A DNA stretch of 64,000 nucleotides from JAGXKT01 sp964531695 (GTDB lineage Bacteria; Planctomycetota; Phycisphaerae; SM23-33), in the NCBI GenBank assembly GCA_964531695.1, contig CAZHEH010000007.1, positions 37,304 through 101,303 on the forward strand, read 5' to 3'. Of this stretch, positions 26,074 to 33,966 are shown one piece after another; position 1 is the stretch's first letter, and the number at the start of each line of letters is the position of its first letter. Under the pieces are notes generated by a model, which ran no database searches, was not told the DNA's origin, and saw only the letters and a list, made by a program, of their open reading frames with translations. The translations under genes and the position numbers were made by a program.

Positions 26074-26301
26074 CTACTCCGCCAGCCGCCGAAGGTCGTC
26101 ACCGAACTTCCGGTTGATCTTGTCCAGCGAGGCCCGGAGCTGCGCCTCGCGCGCCTCGCCACGAACCGGCGATACCATCAGCGTGTCGCCGTCGGTCGTC
26201 AGCTCGAGCGGCGTATCCGCCGAGATGCGGAGCATCTCCAGAATCGGCTTGTCGATGACCAGCGCGTAGCTGTTGCCGTGCTTGGTGAGTTTCTTGACCA
26301 T
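26074..26301 (-). CDS. AbrB/MazE-type antitoxin
   Basis: 75 residues from ATG 26301, chosen over an upstream ATG at 26349 that would lie within the promoter. The swapped-hairpin DNA-binding domain is evident (MVKKLTKHGNSYALVIDK, then PLELTTDGDTLMVSPV), followed by a charged C-terminal tail (LRASLDKINRKFGDDLRRL) that should wrap the Doc toxin. AbrB-like antitoxins repress their own operon; a matching operator lies just upstream. Confidence 0.85.
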   Translation of the reverse strand: MVKKLTKHGNSYALVIDKPILEMLRISADTPLELTTDGDTLMVSPVRGEAREAQLRASLDKINRKFGDDLRRLAE

Positions 26302-26317
26302 GGCCGGGCTCCGATGG

Positions 26318-26357
26318 GTATACACACAGTATATCCCGTGTATATACATCGGGGCAA
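26318..26357 (-). promoter_or_regulatory. Toxin-antitoxin promoter and operator
   Basis: Read toward the antitoxin, TTGCCC (26352-26357) and TATACT (26328-26333) are 18 bases apart. An inverted repeat GTATACAC (26318-26325) / GTGTATAT (26338-26345), seven of eight bases complementary, brackets the -10 box. This is where an AbrB-type repressor would bind for autoregulation. Confidence 0.65.
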
Positions 26358-26500
26358 GCGGACCCGTGATTTCGGAACACCCGGAACGGCCGGCGCCATG
26401 CCCCCCGCCGGGCTCGCAGGCCGATCCTTGCGATTCCGCCCGAGCGCGATAGGATGGCCGCCGACGGGCGAATCAGGACGACGGACACAAGGGGATCCAC

Positions 26501-27742
26501 ATGCGTGGTACTTCGCGCCTATGGCTGGCGGCAGGGCTGTGGCTTGCGGCCACGGCCTGCCTGCCGTCTTGCAGCGACGAGACCACACGCCAGCGCGCGC
26601 CCGAGCCCCAGACACGGGAGACGGCGGAGACGCCCTCGGCCGCGGATACGCCAGCGCCGGCCACCAAACCGACCACGCGGCCGGGCGTGCTGGCCGAGTT
26701 CGCCTTCAACCCGGACATCGGGCTCATACGGGTCCCGGTCGAGCTGGACGGCCGGGAGTACCCGTTTGTTCTCGACACCGGTTCGACGCACTGCGCGTTC
26801 GACGAATCGCTGCGGGACCTGCTCGGCGAACCCGTGGATGAGTACGAGATGGCAACTCACGCGGGCTCTATCCCAATAGAGGCCTATCGCCCGCCGCCCG
26901 CCGTTCTCGGCCGCATCGACCTCGATGAACTCGAGTTCGTCGTATGCCTTGACCTGGAGATCTTCCGACACATCGGCGGCACGGACATCCGCGGCATCAT
27001 CGGCATGGACGCCCTCCGCGACCGCGTGGTGCAAATCGACTTCGACGCCGGGCGCGTAACCATTCGCAAGCCGGACGAGCGGCCGCGTCCCGAGTGGGGC
27101 GAGGCAGTGCCGCTTCGCGTCGTGAAGGGCTACCCGATCGTCGAGGCCGGCATCGCGAGCGGACGGGGGCAGTTCCTGATCGACACGGGCGACACAGGCG
27201 GGGTGACCCTGAATGGAGAAGGTTTCGAGCTCGTCCGGAAGGCCACCGGCGCCGCCGTCACGACAGACCTGTATGCCACGGCGGCGGGCACGGTCCGCCG
27301 CCGCTTACTGCGTTTGAGACGCTTTCGGCTCGGTGAGTGTGAGTATCCGCCACTGGTCGTCGGCGAGTCGGATTTTTCGAGCATCGGGGCGAAGGTTCTG
27401 TCCCGGACCAACGTGGTGTTCGACTTCGCCGGCGGTGCGATGCACCTTCGCAAGCGCGATCGCTTCGACCGGCCGGGCGAAGCCGACATGAGTGGCCTGC
27501 ACCTGCTCCGCATCGACGGCGAAACGGTGGTGCACTCCGTGGACCGCGACAGCCCGGCCGAGAGAGCCGGCATCGAGGCCCAAGACGTCATCCTGACCGT
27601 CGACGGCAAGTCGCCCGACACGTGGACGATGCAATCGCTCCGCGGCTATCTTCGCCGCGAGCACGGCCGCGTCGTGCGCATGACCCTCCGCCGCGGCGAG
27701 GAGGAGCTCAAGGCGGCCTTCCGCCTCCGCAGGCGGCTGTAG
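26501..27742 (+). CDS. Lipoprotein with double retropepsin motif and PDZ domain
   Basis: 413 residues. A lipoprotein-type signal (LWLAATAC, Cys20) and a Thr/Pro-rich linker (to about residue 60) are followed by two aspartyl-protease lobes: D92-T93-G94 in FVLDTGSTHCAF and D228-T229-G230 in GQFLIDTGDTGGVTL. Each lobe has the hydrophobic-hydrophobic-Gly partner (GIIGMD in the first). A PDZ domain closes the protein (about 330-408, HSVDRDSPAERAGIEAQDVI). Having both DTG motifs in one chain makes a single-chain, pepsin-like catalytic pair plausible, with PDZ-guided substrate choice in the periplasm. It appears monocistronic. Confidence 0.75.
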   Translation: MRGTSRLWLAAGLWLAATACLPSCSDETTRQRAPEPQTRETAETPSAADTPAPATKPTTRPGVLAEFAFNPDIGLIRVPVELDGREYPFVLDTGSTHCAFDESLRDLLGEPVDEYEMATHAGSIPIEAYRPPPAVLGRIDLDELEFVVCLDLEIFRHIGGTDIRGIIGMDALRDRVVQIDFDAGRVTIRKPDERPRPEWGEAVPLRVVKGYPIVEAGIASGRGQFLIDTGDTGGVTLNGEGFELVRKATGAAVTTDLYATAAGTVRRRLLRLRRFRLGECEYPPLVVGESDFSSIGAKVLSRTNVVFDFAGGAMHLRKRDRFDRPGEADMSGLHLLRIDGETVVHSVDRDSPAERAGIEAQDVILTVDGKSPDTWTMQSLRGYLRREHGRVVRMTLRRGEEELKAAFRLRRRL

Positions 27743-27817
27743 GCCGAGCGCAGCCGGCGGGACTTGCCCCGGGATCGCGCAACGCTACAATGCCGCCCTG
27801 AAGGAGGCCCAACCGCC

Positions 27818-28462
27818 ATGATTCAGGCAGTCATACTCGATCTCGACGGCGTCATCGTCTCGACGGATGAGCAGCACTACCGCGGCTGGCAGAAGCTCGC
27901 CGACGAGGAGGGCATCCCCTTCGACCGCGAGACGAACCATCGGCTGCGCGGCGTCAGCCGCATGGCCAGCTTGGAGATCATCCTCGAGCGGTCGACGCGC
28001 GAGTACTCGGACGACGAGAAGGCCGAGATGGCCGCACGCAAGAACGGCTACTACCGCCAGATGCTCGCGGAGCTCTCGCCCGAGGCGATTCTGCCCGGCG
28101 CCATGGAAGTGATGGACGCCTGCCGGGCCCGCGGGGCGAAGCTCGCCGTCGCCTCCTCCAGCCGGAACACGCCGTACATCCTGGAGCGGATCGGCCTGAG
28201 CGACTACTTCGACGCCACCGCCGACGGCAACGACATCACGCACTCGAAGCCGCACCCGGAGGTCTTCCTGCTGGCCGCCGAGCGGGTGGGCGTTCCGCCG
28301 CAGGATTGCCTGGTCGTCGAGGACGCCCGCGCCGGCGTCGAGGCGGGGCTGGCCGGCGGCATGAAGGTCCTCGGCGTCGGCGACGCCGCCGGCGACGAAC
28401 GCGCCCACCTCACCGCCGCCGACCTCTCGGCCGTGACGGCAGAGGAACTGCTGGCGATGTGA
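27818..28462 (+). CDS. pgmB: Beta-phosphoglucomutase (HAD family)
   Basis: 214 residues from ATG 27818, preceded by AAGGAGG. HAD motif I is LDLDGV with nucleophile D8 and acid/base D10; motif II is AVASSS, motif III has the Lys of SKPHPEVFL and motif IV is VVEDARAG. The helical cap (QHYRGWQKLADEEGIPFD, RLRGVSRMASLEIIL) matches beta-PGM, which interconverts beta-glucose 1-phosphate and glucose 6-phosphate via a bisphosphate. No maltose or trehalose phosphorylase is nearby, so the pathway partner lies elsewhere. Confidence 0.88.
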   Translation: MIQAVILDLDGVIVSTDEQHYRGWQKLADEEGIPFDRETNHRLRGVSRMASLEIILERSTREYSDDEKAEMAARKNGYYRQMLAELSPEAILPGAMEVMDACRARGAKLAVASSSRNTPYILERIGLSDYFDATADGNDITHSKPHPEVFLLAAERVGVPPQDCLVVEDARAGVEAGLAGGMKVLGVGDAAGDERAHLTAADLSAVTAEELLAM

Positions 28463-28498
28463 GGGCCACCGTCAGCCGTCAGCTCTCGGGTGTCGGCT

Positions 28499-28653
28499 AG
28501 CACTCCGTTGAAGAATGGGCTCCGTGGCCAGCTCGAACGGAACGGCCGGGCCCCCAGGAGCGGGAACGCAGATCCCGCCGGGAGCGAGTTTCCGCGACGC
28601 AGCGCAGGCCGTTCCGGCGATCGCAGCAGGAACAGCTTCTTCAACGGGCTGCT
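28499..28653. repeat. 155-bp unit bounded by 17-bp inverted repeats
   Basis: AGCACTCCGTTGAAGAA (28499-28515) and the reverse complement of 28637-28653 match at 15 of 17 bases, including an uninterrupted CCGTTGAAGAA. There is no ORF between them with recognisable coding content. MITE-like or REP-like; target duplications are not obvious. Confidence 0.5.
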
Positions 28654-28767
28654 ACGCGAAGGCATCGGAGATACGCCCGGAGACAGGCAGCGATCACGCG
28701 CCCACCGCCTCCGGCGCGGAGAAGGCCCGGCCGCCGCAGCGCAGCGAAGGCCCCGTAGGGGCCGTAA

Positions 28768-28977
28768 GAAGGTAGCCCCGCCCGTGCGGTCTGAAGCGAG
28801 TCCCGGCGCGTCCGGGATGAGTCGAAGGCCGGAGGGCGGGGACAAGGTCACGCCGCAGCGCCCAGGAGCCCCAGCGGGGCGACAGAGCCGTGGATCGCCG
28901 CTTCCGTCGCCCCTGCCGGGGCTCCCAACTCGGGCAGGCGGCTCTCGGCCCCCGGTCTGACGACCGGGGCTACCTTC
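28768..28977. repeat. Inverted repeat pair with REP-like hairpin
   Basis: GAAGGTAGCCCCG (28768-28780) and CGGGGCTACCTTC (28965-28977) are perfect 13-bp inverted copies. The right copy abuts a perfect hairpin CCCCGGTC/GACCGGGG (28950-28957, 28962-28969, 4-base loop). A related hairpin sits in the cold-shock leader at 38442-38458 (CCCGGCA/TGCCGGG), so this may be a dispersed palindromic element. Confidence 0.5.
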
Positions 28978-29043
28978 TGCCGCCGCTGCCGCTGCGCCGT
29001 TTGCCCTTGCCGATTCCGGCCGTGCGCGGGATAATCCCCGGCC

Positions 29044-30117
29044 GTGATGGGGAACGCGTCATCTCGGGGCTTCGCCCAAGGCCGACCGACCTGCGCGCCC
29101 CCGGCACAGCCCCTCGAGGTCCGCACGAACGGCGACGGCGAATCCGACTGGGAAAACGGCATCGTCTACTGCGGTTACCGCCAGGACCCCGAAAGCGGCG
29201 CGAACGGACAGGGCATCATGCATGTGCGGCATCGGCCGTATCTGCCCCCGCTCGGCCGCTGGGCCAGCCGGGATCCGCTGAATCAGGATGTTGCCGGCGG
29301 CGGGTATCACGATGGGATGGGGTTGTATACATATGTACGTTCAATCCCCATTGGTGCGACTGACCCCACGGGCAACGTCTTGGTAGTGATGGCGGGTTGG
29401 GCACAGAGCTTTGAATATATGCAAACATTGGCAGATGCGGTTGGTGACAGCATTCTCAGCCGACTGTCCCCATATGATGCTCCTGCTGACTTGGTTCTTG
29501 GGCAACGTTTTATATCCGAGGGCCCGCTCATAGATAATGGGCACTATGACAAGCCTCCTGCCGGGTCATCGGAAAAAGAATATATCTCTTATAGCAGGAG
29601 CCGCATGAGCTATGATGATGCGGTTCGGTATCATTATGAGCAATACGTCCAACGGAAAAGGGACGACCCGTGTAGCCTGGAACAATTTGTCGCCATCGGG
29701 CATAGCTCTGGGGCCTCTGCCATAGCAAATAATCTGGCAGCGGGGCATCTCACTGATCCTGATTTCCCGCCTGCCTTTCTTGGCCTGATCGATCCTGTCT
29801 TAGGCGAACATGACCTTCGGTCAGTCACACACGACGGATGGGGCGTCTTCGTCTGGTATCAAGAAAACCCACTGGACTTCCATGGCTCACCTGTCCAAGG
29901 TGCCGATAAGAATTGGCTTATTGAAGGCAAGAATGTTACTCCTGCCGGTGAGACTAGTCGTGAGGATGTTGGTCATATGAATATTGTTAGCGATCAGAGA
30001 GTACTCTCCGAAGTATCTCAAGGAGCCGCTGCCTATTACCATGTAAGGGTATATATCGAGTCCAAGAAAGCACCGGGCAAGGTACCTTATGATACGCCGG
30101 AGGAGGGAAGATGGTGA
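29044..30117 (+). CDS. Orphan Rhs core with lipase-like C-terminal toxin domain
   Basis: 357 residues. Residues of about 38-110 are the end of an Rhs/YD-repeat core (RPYLPPLGRWASRDPLNQDV, GLYTYVRSIPIGATDPTG), the conserved junction before variable toxin tips. Residues 112-357 are a separate, low-GC-coded domain with the alpha/beta-hydrolase nucleophile elbow G219-H-S221-S-G223 (FVAIGHSSGASAIANNLA), an aspartate at D250 (GLIDPVL) and a histidine at H311 (EDVGHMN), a credible catalytic triad. A phospholipase or esterase toxin is inferred. The bulk of the Rhs shell and any export signal are missing, so this is an orphan cassette. It overlaps the lipoprotein gene that follows. Confidence 0.75.
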   Translation: MMGNASSRGFAQGRPTCAPPAQPLEVRTNGDGESDWENGIVYCGYRQDPESGANGQGIMHVRHRPYLPPLGRWASRDPLNQDVAGGGYHDGMGLYTYVRSIPIGATDPTGNVLVVMAGWAQSFEYMQTLADAVGDSILSRLSPYDAPADLVLGQRFISEGPLIDNGHYDKPPAGSSEKEYISYSRSRMSYDDAVRYHYEQYVQRKRDDPCSLEQFVAIGHSSGASAIANNLAAGHLTDPDFPPAFLGLIDPVLGEHDLRSVTHDGWGVFVWYQENPLDFHGSPVQGADKNWLIEGKNVTPAGETSREDVGHMNIVSDQRVLSEVSQGAAAYYHVRVYIESKKAPGKVPYDTPEEGRW

Positions 30118-30629
30118 TGAAATTGACGATGACGTGTTCTATTGTGTTTATTGTGGCGACCATGCTGATTGGGTGCGACACGGGGCATGTTGAGCCATGC
30201 GAGAGATGCTCATCTCCGCAGGCGTTAATGTCGGCGTTGTATCACAAATTTGAGTCAGAGGAGTATCCTGATCTTGAGTCCCTGATTCATCCCCGACTAC
30301 GTGGGCAGTGGAAGGAGTTTGTCTATTGGGACGGCCGAATTAGGCGCGAATTCCCGAAGGCTCTCGGCACAGAATACACAAGTCCGATAGATAACCTTCG
30401 AGAAGAAGTATGCCATGGGAAGGGGCAGTGGAAGATCGAAGCACAGAGGGATCTGGCGCGTGTGAGGATCGGAGAGTCAGGCACTTCACTGGTTCTCAGA
30501 AGACATTACGGGCAATGGTACATCGTGCTATATGAAACCTGGGAAGTCGCTGAGTATATGTCGCGATTGAGGAAGGAAATCTCGAAGGTAGAGTATCACA
30601 GACTAAGCGATATGAATCGCAGGGACTAA
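30111..30629 (+). CDS. Lipoprotein, candidate immunity protein
   Basis: 172 residues with a lipoprotein signal (MTCSIVFIVATMLIGC). The start overlaps the Rhs-lipase stop, so the pair is co-translated. The mature part is a small mixed-fold domain (YHKFESEEYPDLESLIHPRL, TSLVLRRHYGQWYIVLYETW) with no known family. Immunity proteins for type VI lipase effectors are typically lipoproteins encoded next to the toxin, so an immunity role against the upstream lipase tip is a reasonable inference. The low GC matches the toxin and not the chromosome. Confidence 0.6.
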   Translation: MVMKLTMTCSIVFIVATMLIGCDTGHVEPCERCSSPQALMSALYHKFESEEYPDLESLIHPRLRGQWKEFVYWDGRIRREFPKALGTEYTSPIDNLREEVCHGKGQWKIEAQRDLARVRIGESGTSLVLRRHYGQWYIVLYETWEVAEYMSRLRKEISKVEYHRLSDMNRRD

Positions 30630-30840
30630 CAACGTGTCCAGTCCGTAGGGACACATAGTTAGCCCGCATTATTCGTGAAGCTGCGCGAAACGCACGATTG
30701 TGACGGGTTTTGGCATGCCGTCGAGGCGAGAGGGGTGGCTGAGGCGCGGCGAGGCGGCGGAAGGGAGCAATCGGCGGCGCTGAGAGGCCAACATCCGCCC
30801 CGACCCGTGGCGGAATCTTGGGAATCTTGGAATCTCGCTT

Positions 30841-31132
30841 GGGACACCATACGGTTTTTTGCTTGCGTGGAGATGTAATAGCGGTAGGATGTTTTGCATG
30901 CCGAGACTCGCACGAGCAGTGATTCCGGGCCGGCCCCACCACGTCACGCAGCGCGGCAACCGTCGCCAGCAGACGTTTTTCGGCGAGGACGACTATCGCG
31001 CGTACCTGTCGCTGCTGGGCCGGTGGTGCGCGGCGCACGAACTGCGGGTATGGGAAGCTGCTGGGCCGCCCCCTCCTGCCCGGCCGACCCGGTCGGCCTC
31101 GTACGCGAGAGAAACAAACCGTATGGTGTCCC
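30841..31132. repeat. Perfect 17-bp inverted repeats flanking a RayT remnant
   Basis: GGGACACCATACGGTTT at 30841-30857 is repeated in exact inverted form at 31116-31132. The transposase fragment lies between them. Such an arrangement is typical of REP-associated tyrosine transposase units, in which the gene is bracketed by its own palindromic repeats. Confidence 0.75.
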
Positions 31133-31263
31133 AGGATAACAGGATAACCATGAAGGAAGAGATCACATGTGACGCGGCTGGGAACTTGCAAGTGCCACCC
31201 GAGGCCGTATCGTGTACCGGGAAGAAGTGTTCTGGGGATGCGACGTCCTCGCCGAAGGAGTAG
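30898..31263 (+). pseudogene. REP-associated (IS200-like) transposase fragment
   Basis: The first 53 codons (to about 31056) are the N-terminus of a Y1/RayT transposase: MPRLARAVIPGRPHHVTQRG, NRRQQTFFGEDDYRAYLSLL, then GRWCAAHELRVWE. In intact members the next segment contains the MPNHVHL metal-binding motif and later the catalytic tyrosine; both are absent. The reading frame continues through unrelated sequence to 31263. It is therefore a remnant, left by deletion between the repeats. Confidence 0.8.
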
Positions 31264-31331
31264 TTATGATTATCAGCTATGCCTGTGTGGCAGTTTGTGA
31301 CAGACCATCAATGGATGTGCCTCGTACAAGA

Positions 31332-32048
31332 ATGCGCCGGCACGGTCTCGCAATGCCCGCAGGACCGCTCCAACTTCGCCTGGTTCTGCTGATTGGGGCG
31401 GCTCTCTGTCTTGGCTTGCACGGCTGCTCGGACACGCGAGATGGTAGCCGCCGCGCTGGAGGTACAGAGCCGAAGAGGCCTGCTTCTGCCCAAGAACAGG
31501 CGGTTGCGGAAACGCCGATGTTAACCGGCCTAGAGATTTGGGAACCGGAGGGCGCGAGTGTCGAAGGGCGGCCATCGCAATCAGGCCAGCTCACTGTGGC
31601 GCAGCTTGCCCAGGAAACGCTGCTTGACCTGAGCGATGATGGGGCCTCAGTCGTGGCCAATCCCAAAATATCATTCAGCGTTACGAAGAAATCGGCCGAA
31701 CAAAGGGTGTGGCTGGAGATCGTCATGCGTGTTCCGACTGGGGAGCCATTTTCGGATGATAAGGTGTATTGGCTTGCCTCTCGGAATATTGGCAAGGTGT
31801 ACTTGGCAGGTGGGTCACGCGGCCCGAGCGGACTCCCTTACCGTGTTGAGGAAACGATCAGAATACACACAAAGCTTGGCCGCGCTGGTACGGATGTGAA
31901 GCGCTTCACGGAAGCCAACGGCGTCATTTGCGGATCATTGTACGGACGGTCAATGAAGCCGAATGGGCATGGGGCCTGCCTGTTGGCAAGCTTCACCATC
32001 CCAATCGCCGCACCGGACCGCACGTGGGGGAACAATGTGGTCGAGTAG
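31332..32048 (+). CDS. Lipoprotein of unknown function
   Basis: 238 residues from ATG 31332 (31353 is an alternative). Signal peptide and lipobox: LVLLIGAALCLGLHGC. The linker (about residues 34-60) is Arg/Ala-rich. The mature domain has several strands (KISFSVTKKSAEQRVWLEIV, VEETIRIHTKLGRAGTDVKR). No family is recognised. It lies in the same low-GC island as the Rhs tip and may be another acquired surface or immunity protein. Confidence 0.6.
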   Translation: MRRHGLAMPAGPLQLRLVLLIGAALCLGLHGCSDTRDGSRRAGGTEPKRPASAQEQAVAETPMLTGLEIWEPEGASVEGRPSQSGQLTVAQLAQETLLDLSDDGASVVANPKISFSVTKKSAEQRVWLEIVMRVPTGEPFSDDKVYWLASRNIGKVYLAGGSRGPSGLPYRVEETIRIHTKLGRAGTDVKRFTEANGVICGSLYGRSMKPNGHGACLLASFTIPIAAPDRTWGNNVVE

Positions 32049-32369
32049 CGCGTGCAGGCATCGGGGGGAAAGGGGACCGGCAGCGGCCGGAGGCGCCGCC
32101 GGAGTGTCGTCTCCGAAATAGGGCCCTTCTTCAATCTTGTTGGTGGACTGAATGCTTGAAACAACGCTCAACCTCTGCTTGTTCAATGGGTTGTCACGCC
32201 TCATCGATCGGCAGGAGGTTGAGCCAGGTATGTGCACGGCATTCGTGCGTTGTTTCACTGTGAAGGGCACGTCGTCCGGAAGATTACGATGAACAGCGAC
32301 ATTGTCCAGCGAAGCGCGACGCAGTCATTGAATGGCATCGCCTGAGGGCGCTCCCGTCTTGCGGGGCGG
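32049..32369. other. Gene-free stretch after the low-GC island
   Basis: A 321-base region between the lipoprotein and the convergent metal-transporter operon. No ORF with a recognisable product, no hairpin with a T-run and no RNA gene were seen. Base composition shifts back to high GC toward the right end. Confidence 0.4.
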
Positions 32370-33227
32370 TCAGACGGCGCGCGGCTTCGTCAGCCGGCGC
32401 TTGAGCGTCGTGCCGCCGAGGACGGCCAGGTAGCAGGCGCCGGCCAGCAGGATGGTCGTCGCCCCGGCGGGCAGTTCCGGGCCGTAGCTGACGGCCAGGC
32501 CGACGAGGACGAGCAGGATGCTCAGCGCAGACGAGGCGGCCATGAGCTTCCACAGGCGACGGGTGAACGGTGCGGCCGTGGCGACGGGCAGCGTGAGCAG
32601 CGCGATCACCAGCACGACGCCCACGACGCTGACGAGCGCGACCACGCTCAGGGCCGTCAGCGCCAGCAGCAGAAGGTAGTACGCATCCACCCGCACGCCG
32701 CGCGAGCGGGCGAACTCCTCGTCGAAGCAGATCGCAAGGAATTGCTTGTAGCAGGCGAGCGTGACGAGGATGACCAGCCCGGCCAGCACGGCCACCAGCT
32801 TCAGCTCGGCCGTCGAGACCAGCGTGATGTTGCCGAACAGGTAGCTCATCAGGTCCTGCCGGTAGCCGGGCGTCGCCCAGATGAACAGCACGCCCGCGGC
32901 CATGCCGAGCGCCCACAGGGCGCTGATGACCGTGTCCTCGCGCTGGCGGAAGCGTAAGCTGACGGTCCCGATGCCCACGGCCGCGACCAGCGCGGCCGCG
33001 ACGGCGCCGTGCAGCGGATGCAGCCACGACCAGCCGTGGACGGTTTGGAGGTACATGGCCGCGCCCATGCCGCCGAGCACGCAATGGGCGATGCCCGCGC
33101 CGAGGTAGGTGATGCGCCGGACGACGACGAACGTGCCGACCACCCCGCACGTCACGCCGGCCAGCATGCCGGTCAGCACGGCCCGCTGCACGAGGGGGAA
33201 CCGCAGCGCCTGGAAGAACTCAACCAT
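32370..33227 (-). CDS. znuB: Metal ABC transporter permease, ZnuB type
   Basis: 285 residues with about eight hydrophobic segments. The N-terminus LVQRAVLTGMLAGVTCGVVG followed by TFVVVRRITYLGAGIAHCVL is typical of the ABC-3 family of zinc/manganese importers, as is the central AVLAGLVILVTLACYKQFLA. The first eight bases overlap the end of the ATPase gene. It forms the membrane channel with the upstream ATPase and binding protein. The last gene of the operon. Confidence 0.88.
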   Translation of the reverse strand: MVEFFQALRFPLVQRAVLTGMLAGVTCGVVGTFVVVRRITYLGAGIAHCVLGGMGAAMYLQTVHGWSWLHPLHGAVAAALVAAVGIGTVSLRFRQREDTVISALWALGMAAGVLFIWATPGYRQDLMSYLFGNITLVSTAELKLVAVLAGLVILVTLACYKQFLAICFDEEFARSRGVRVDAYYLLLLALTALSVVALVSVVGVVLVIALLTLPVATAAPFTRRLWKLMAASSALSILLVLVGLAVSYGPELPAGATTILLAGACYLAVLGGTTLKRRLTKPRAV

Positions 33228-33966
33228 GGTCGCCCTCCCGGTGGTCGTGGCGGACCATCCGCACGTCGGTCGCGTAGAGATCGCGCAGCACGTCGCCCGT
33301 AAGCTCCTCCGTCGGGTGCACTTCCGTCGTTCCCTTCACGCAGACGACGCGATCGATGGACTGCGAGACGAAGCCGATGTCGTGCGAGGTCATCAGGATG
33401 GTCATCCGCTCATTGAGCCGGGCGAGCAGCTCGTAGAGGCGTTGCTCGGCCGCGACATCCAAGCTCGAGGTCGGCTCGTCGAGGAAGAGCAGCTCCGGCT
33501 CGCCCGCGAGCGAGCGCGCGATGACGGCCCGCTGCCGCTGCCCGCCGGAGAGCGCCCCGAACGGCCGGTTGCGGAGCTGGTCCAGCTCAACCTCGCGAAG
33601 CGCGGCGCGGGCGGCGTCTCGGTCGGGGCGGCGGAACGGCCCGATCGGGCGGGTCTGCCCCAGCCGGCCCATGAGGACCACGTCGAGCACGCTGGCGGGG
33701 AAGTGCGAATCGACGGAGGTGTGCTGCGGCGTGTAGCCGATGCGCCCGCGGGCCTCCTCCGCCGGCATGCCGAGGATGCGGACCGTGCCCCGGTCCGGGC
33801 GGAGCAGCCCGAGGCAGATCTTCAGCAGCGTGGTCTTGCCGCCGCCGTTGGGGCCGACCATGCTGACCATCTCGCCGCGCGCGATGGTGAAGCCGGCGTC
33901 TTCGAGCACCGGCCCGCCCTCGTAGGCAAACCACACCCCGGCGACCTCGACCGCGGGAGCGGGCAT
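33220..33966 (-). CDS. znuC: Metal ABC transporter ATPase, ZnuC type
   Basis: 248 residues. Walker A GPNGGGKTT, Q-loop TPQHTSVD, ABC signature LSGGQRQR, Walker B ELLFLDEPTSSLD and the switch histidine in MTSHDIGF are all present. It has high similarity in layout to ZnuC/ManC ATPases. It starts one base before the end of the binding-protein gene and overlaps the permease gene, so the three are tightly coupled. Confidence 0.9.
   Translation of the reverse strand: MPAPAVEVAGVWFAYEGGPVLEDAGFTIARGEMVSMVGPNGGGKTTLLKICLGLLRPDRGTVRILGMPAEEARGRIGYTPQHTSVDSHFPASVLDVVLMGRLGQTRPIGPFRRPDRDAARAALREVELDQLRNRPFGALSGGQRQRAVIARSLAGEPELLFLDEPTSSLDVAAEQRLYELLARLNERMTILMTSHDIGFVSQSIDRVVCVKGTTEVHPTEELTGDVLRDLYATDVRMVRHDHREGDHG

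Larger units (their letters stand above)
28463..29043. other. Gene-free repeat-bearing stretch
   Basis: A 581-base region with no supportable gene. It carries two inverted-repeat structures (listed separately) and several GC-rich palindromes. It ends at the truncated Rhs gene and probably represents decayed mobile or Rhs-locus DNA. Confidence 0.5.
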
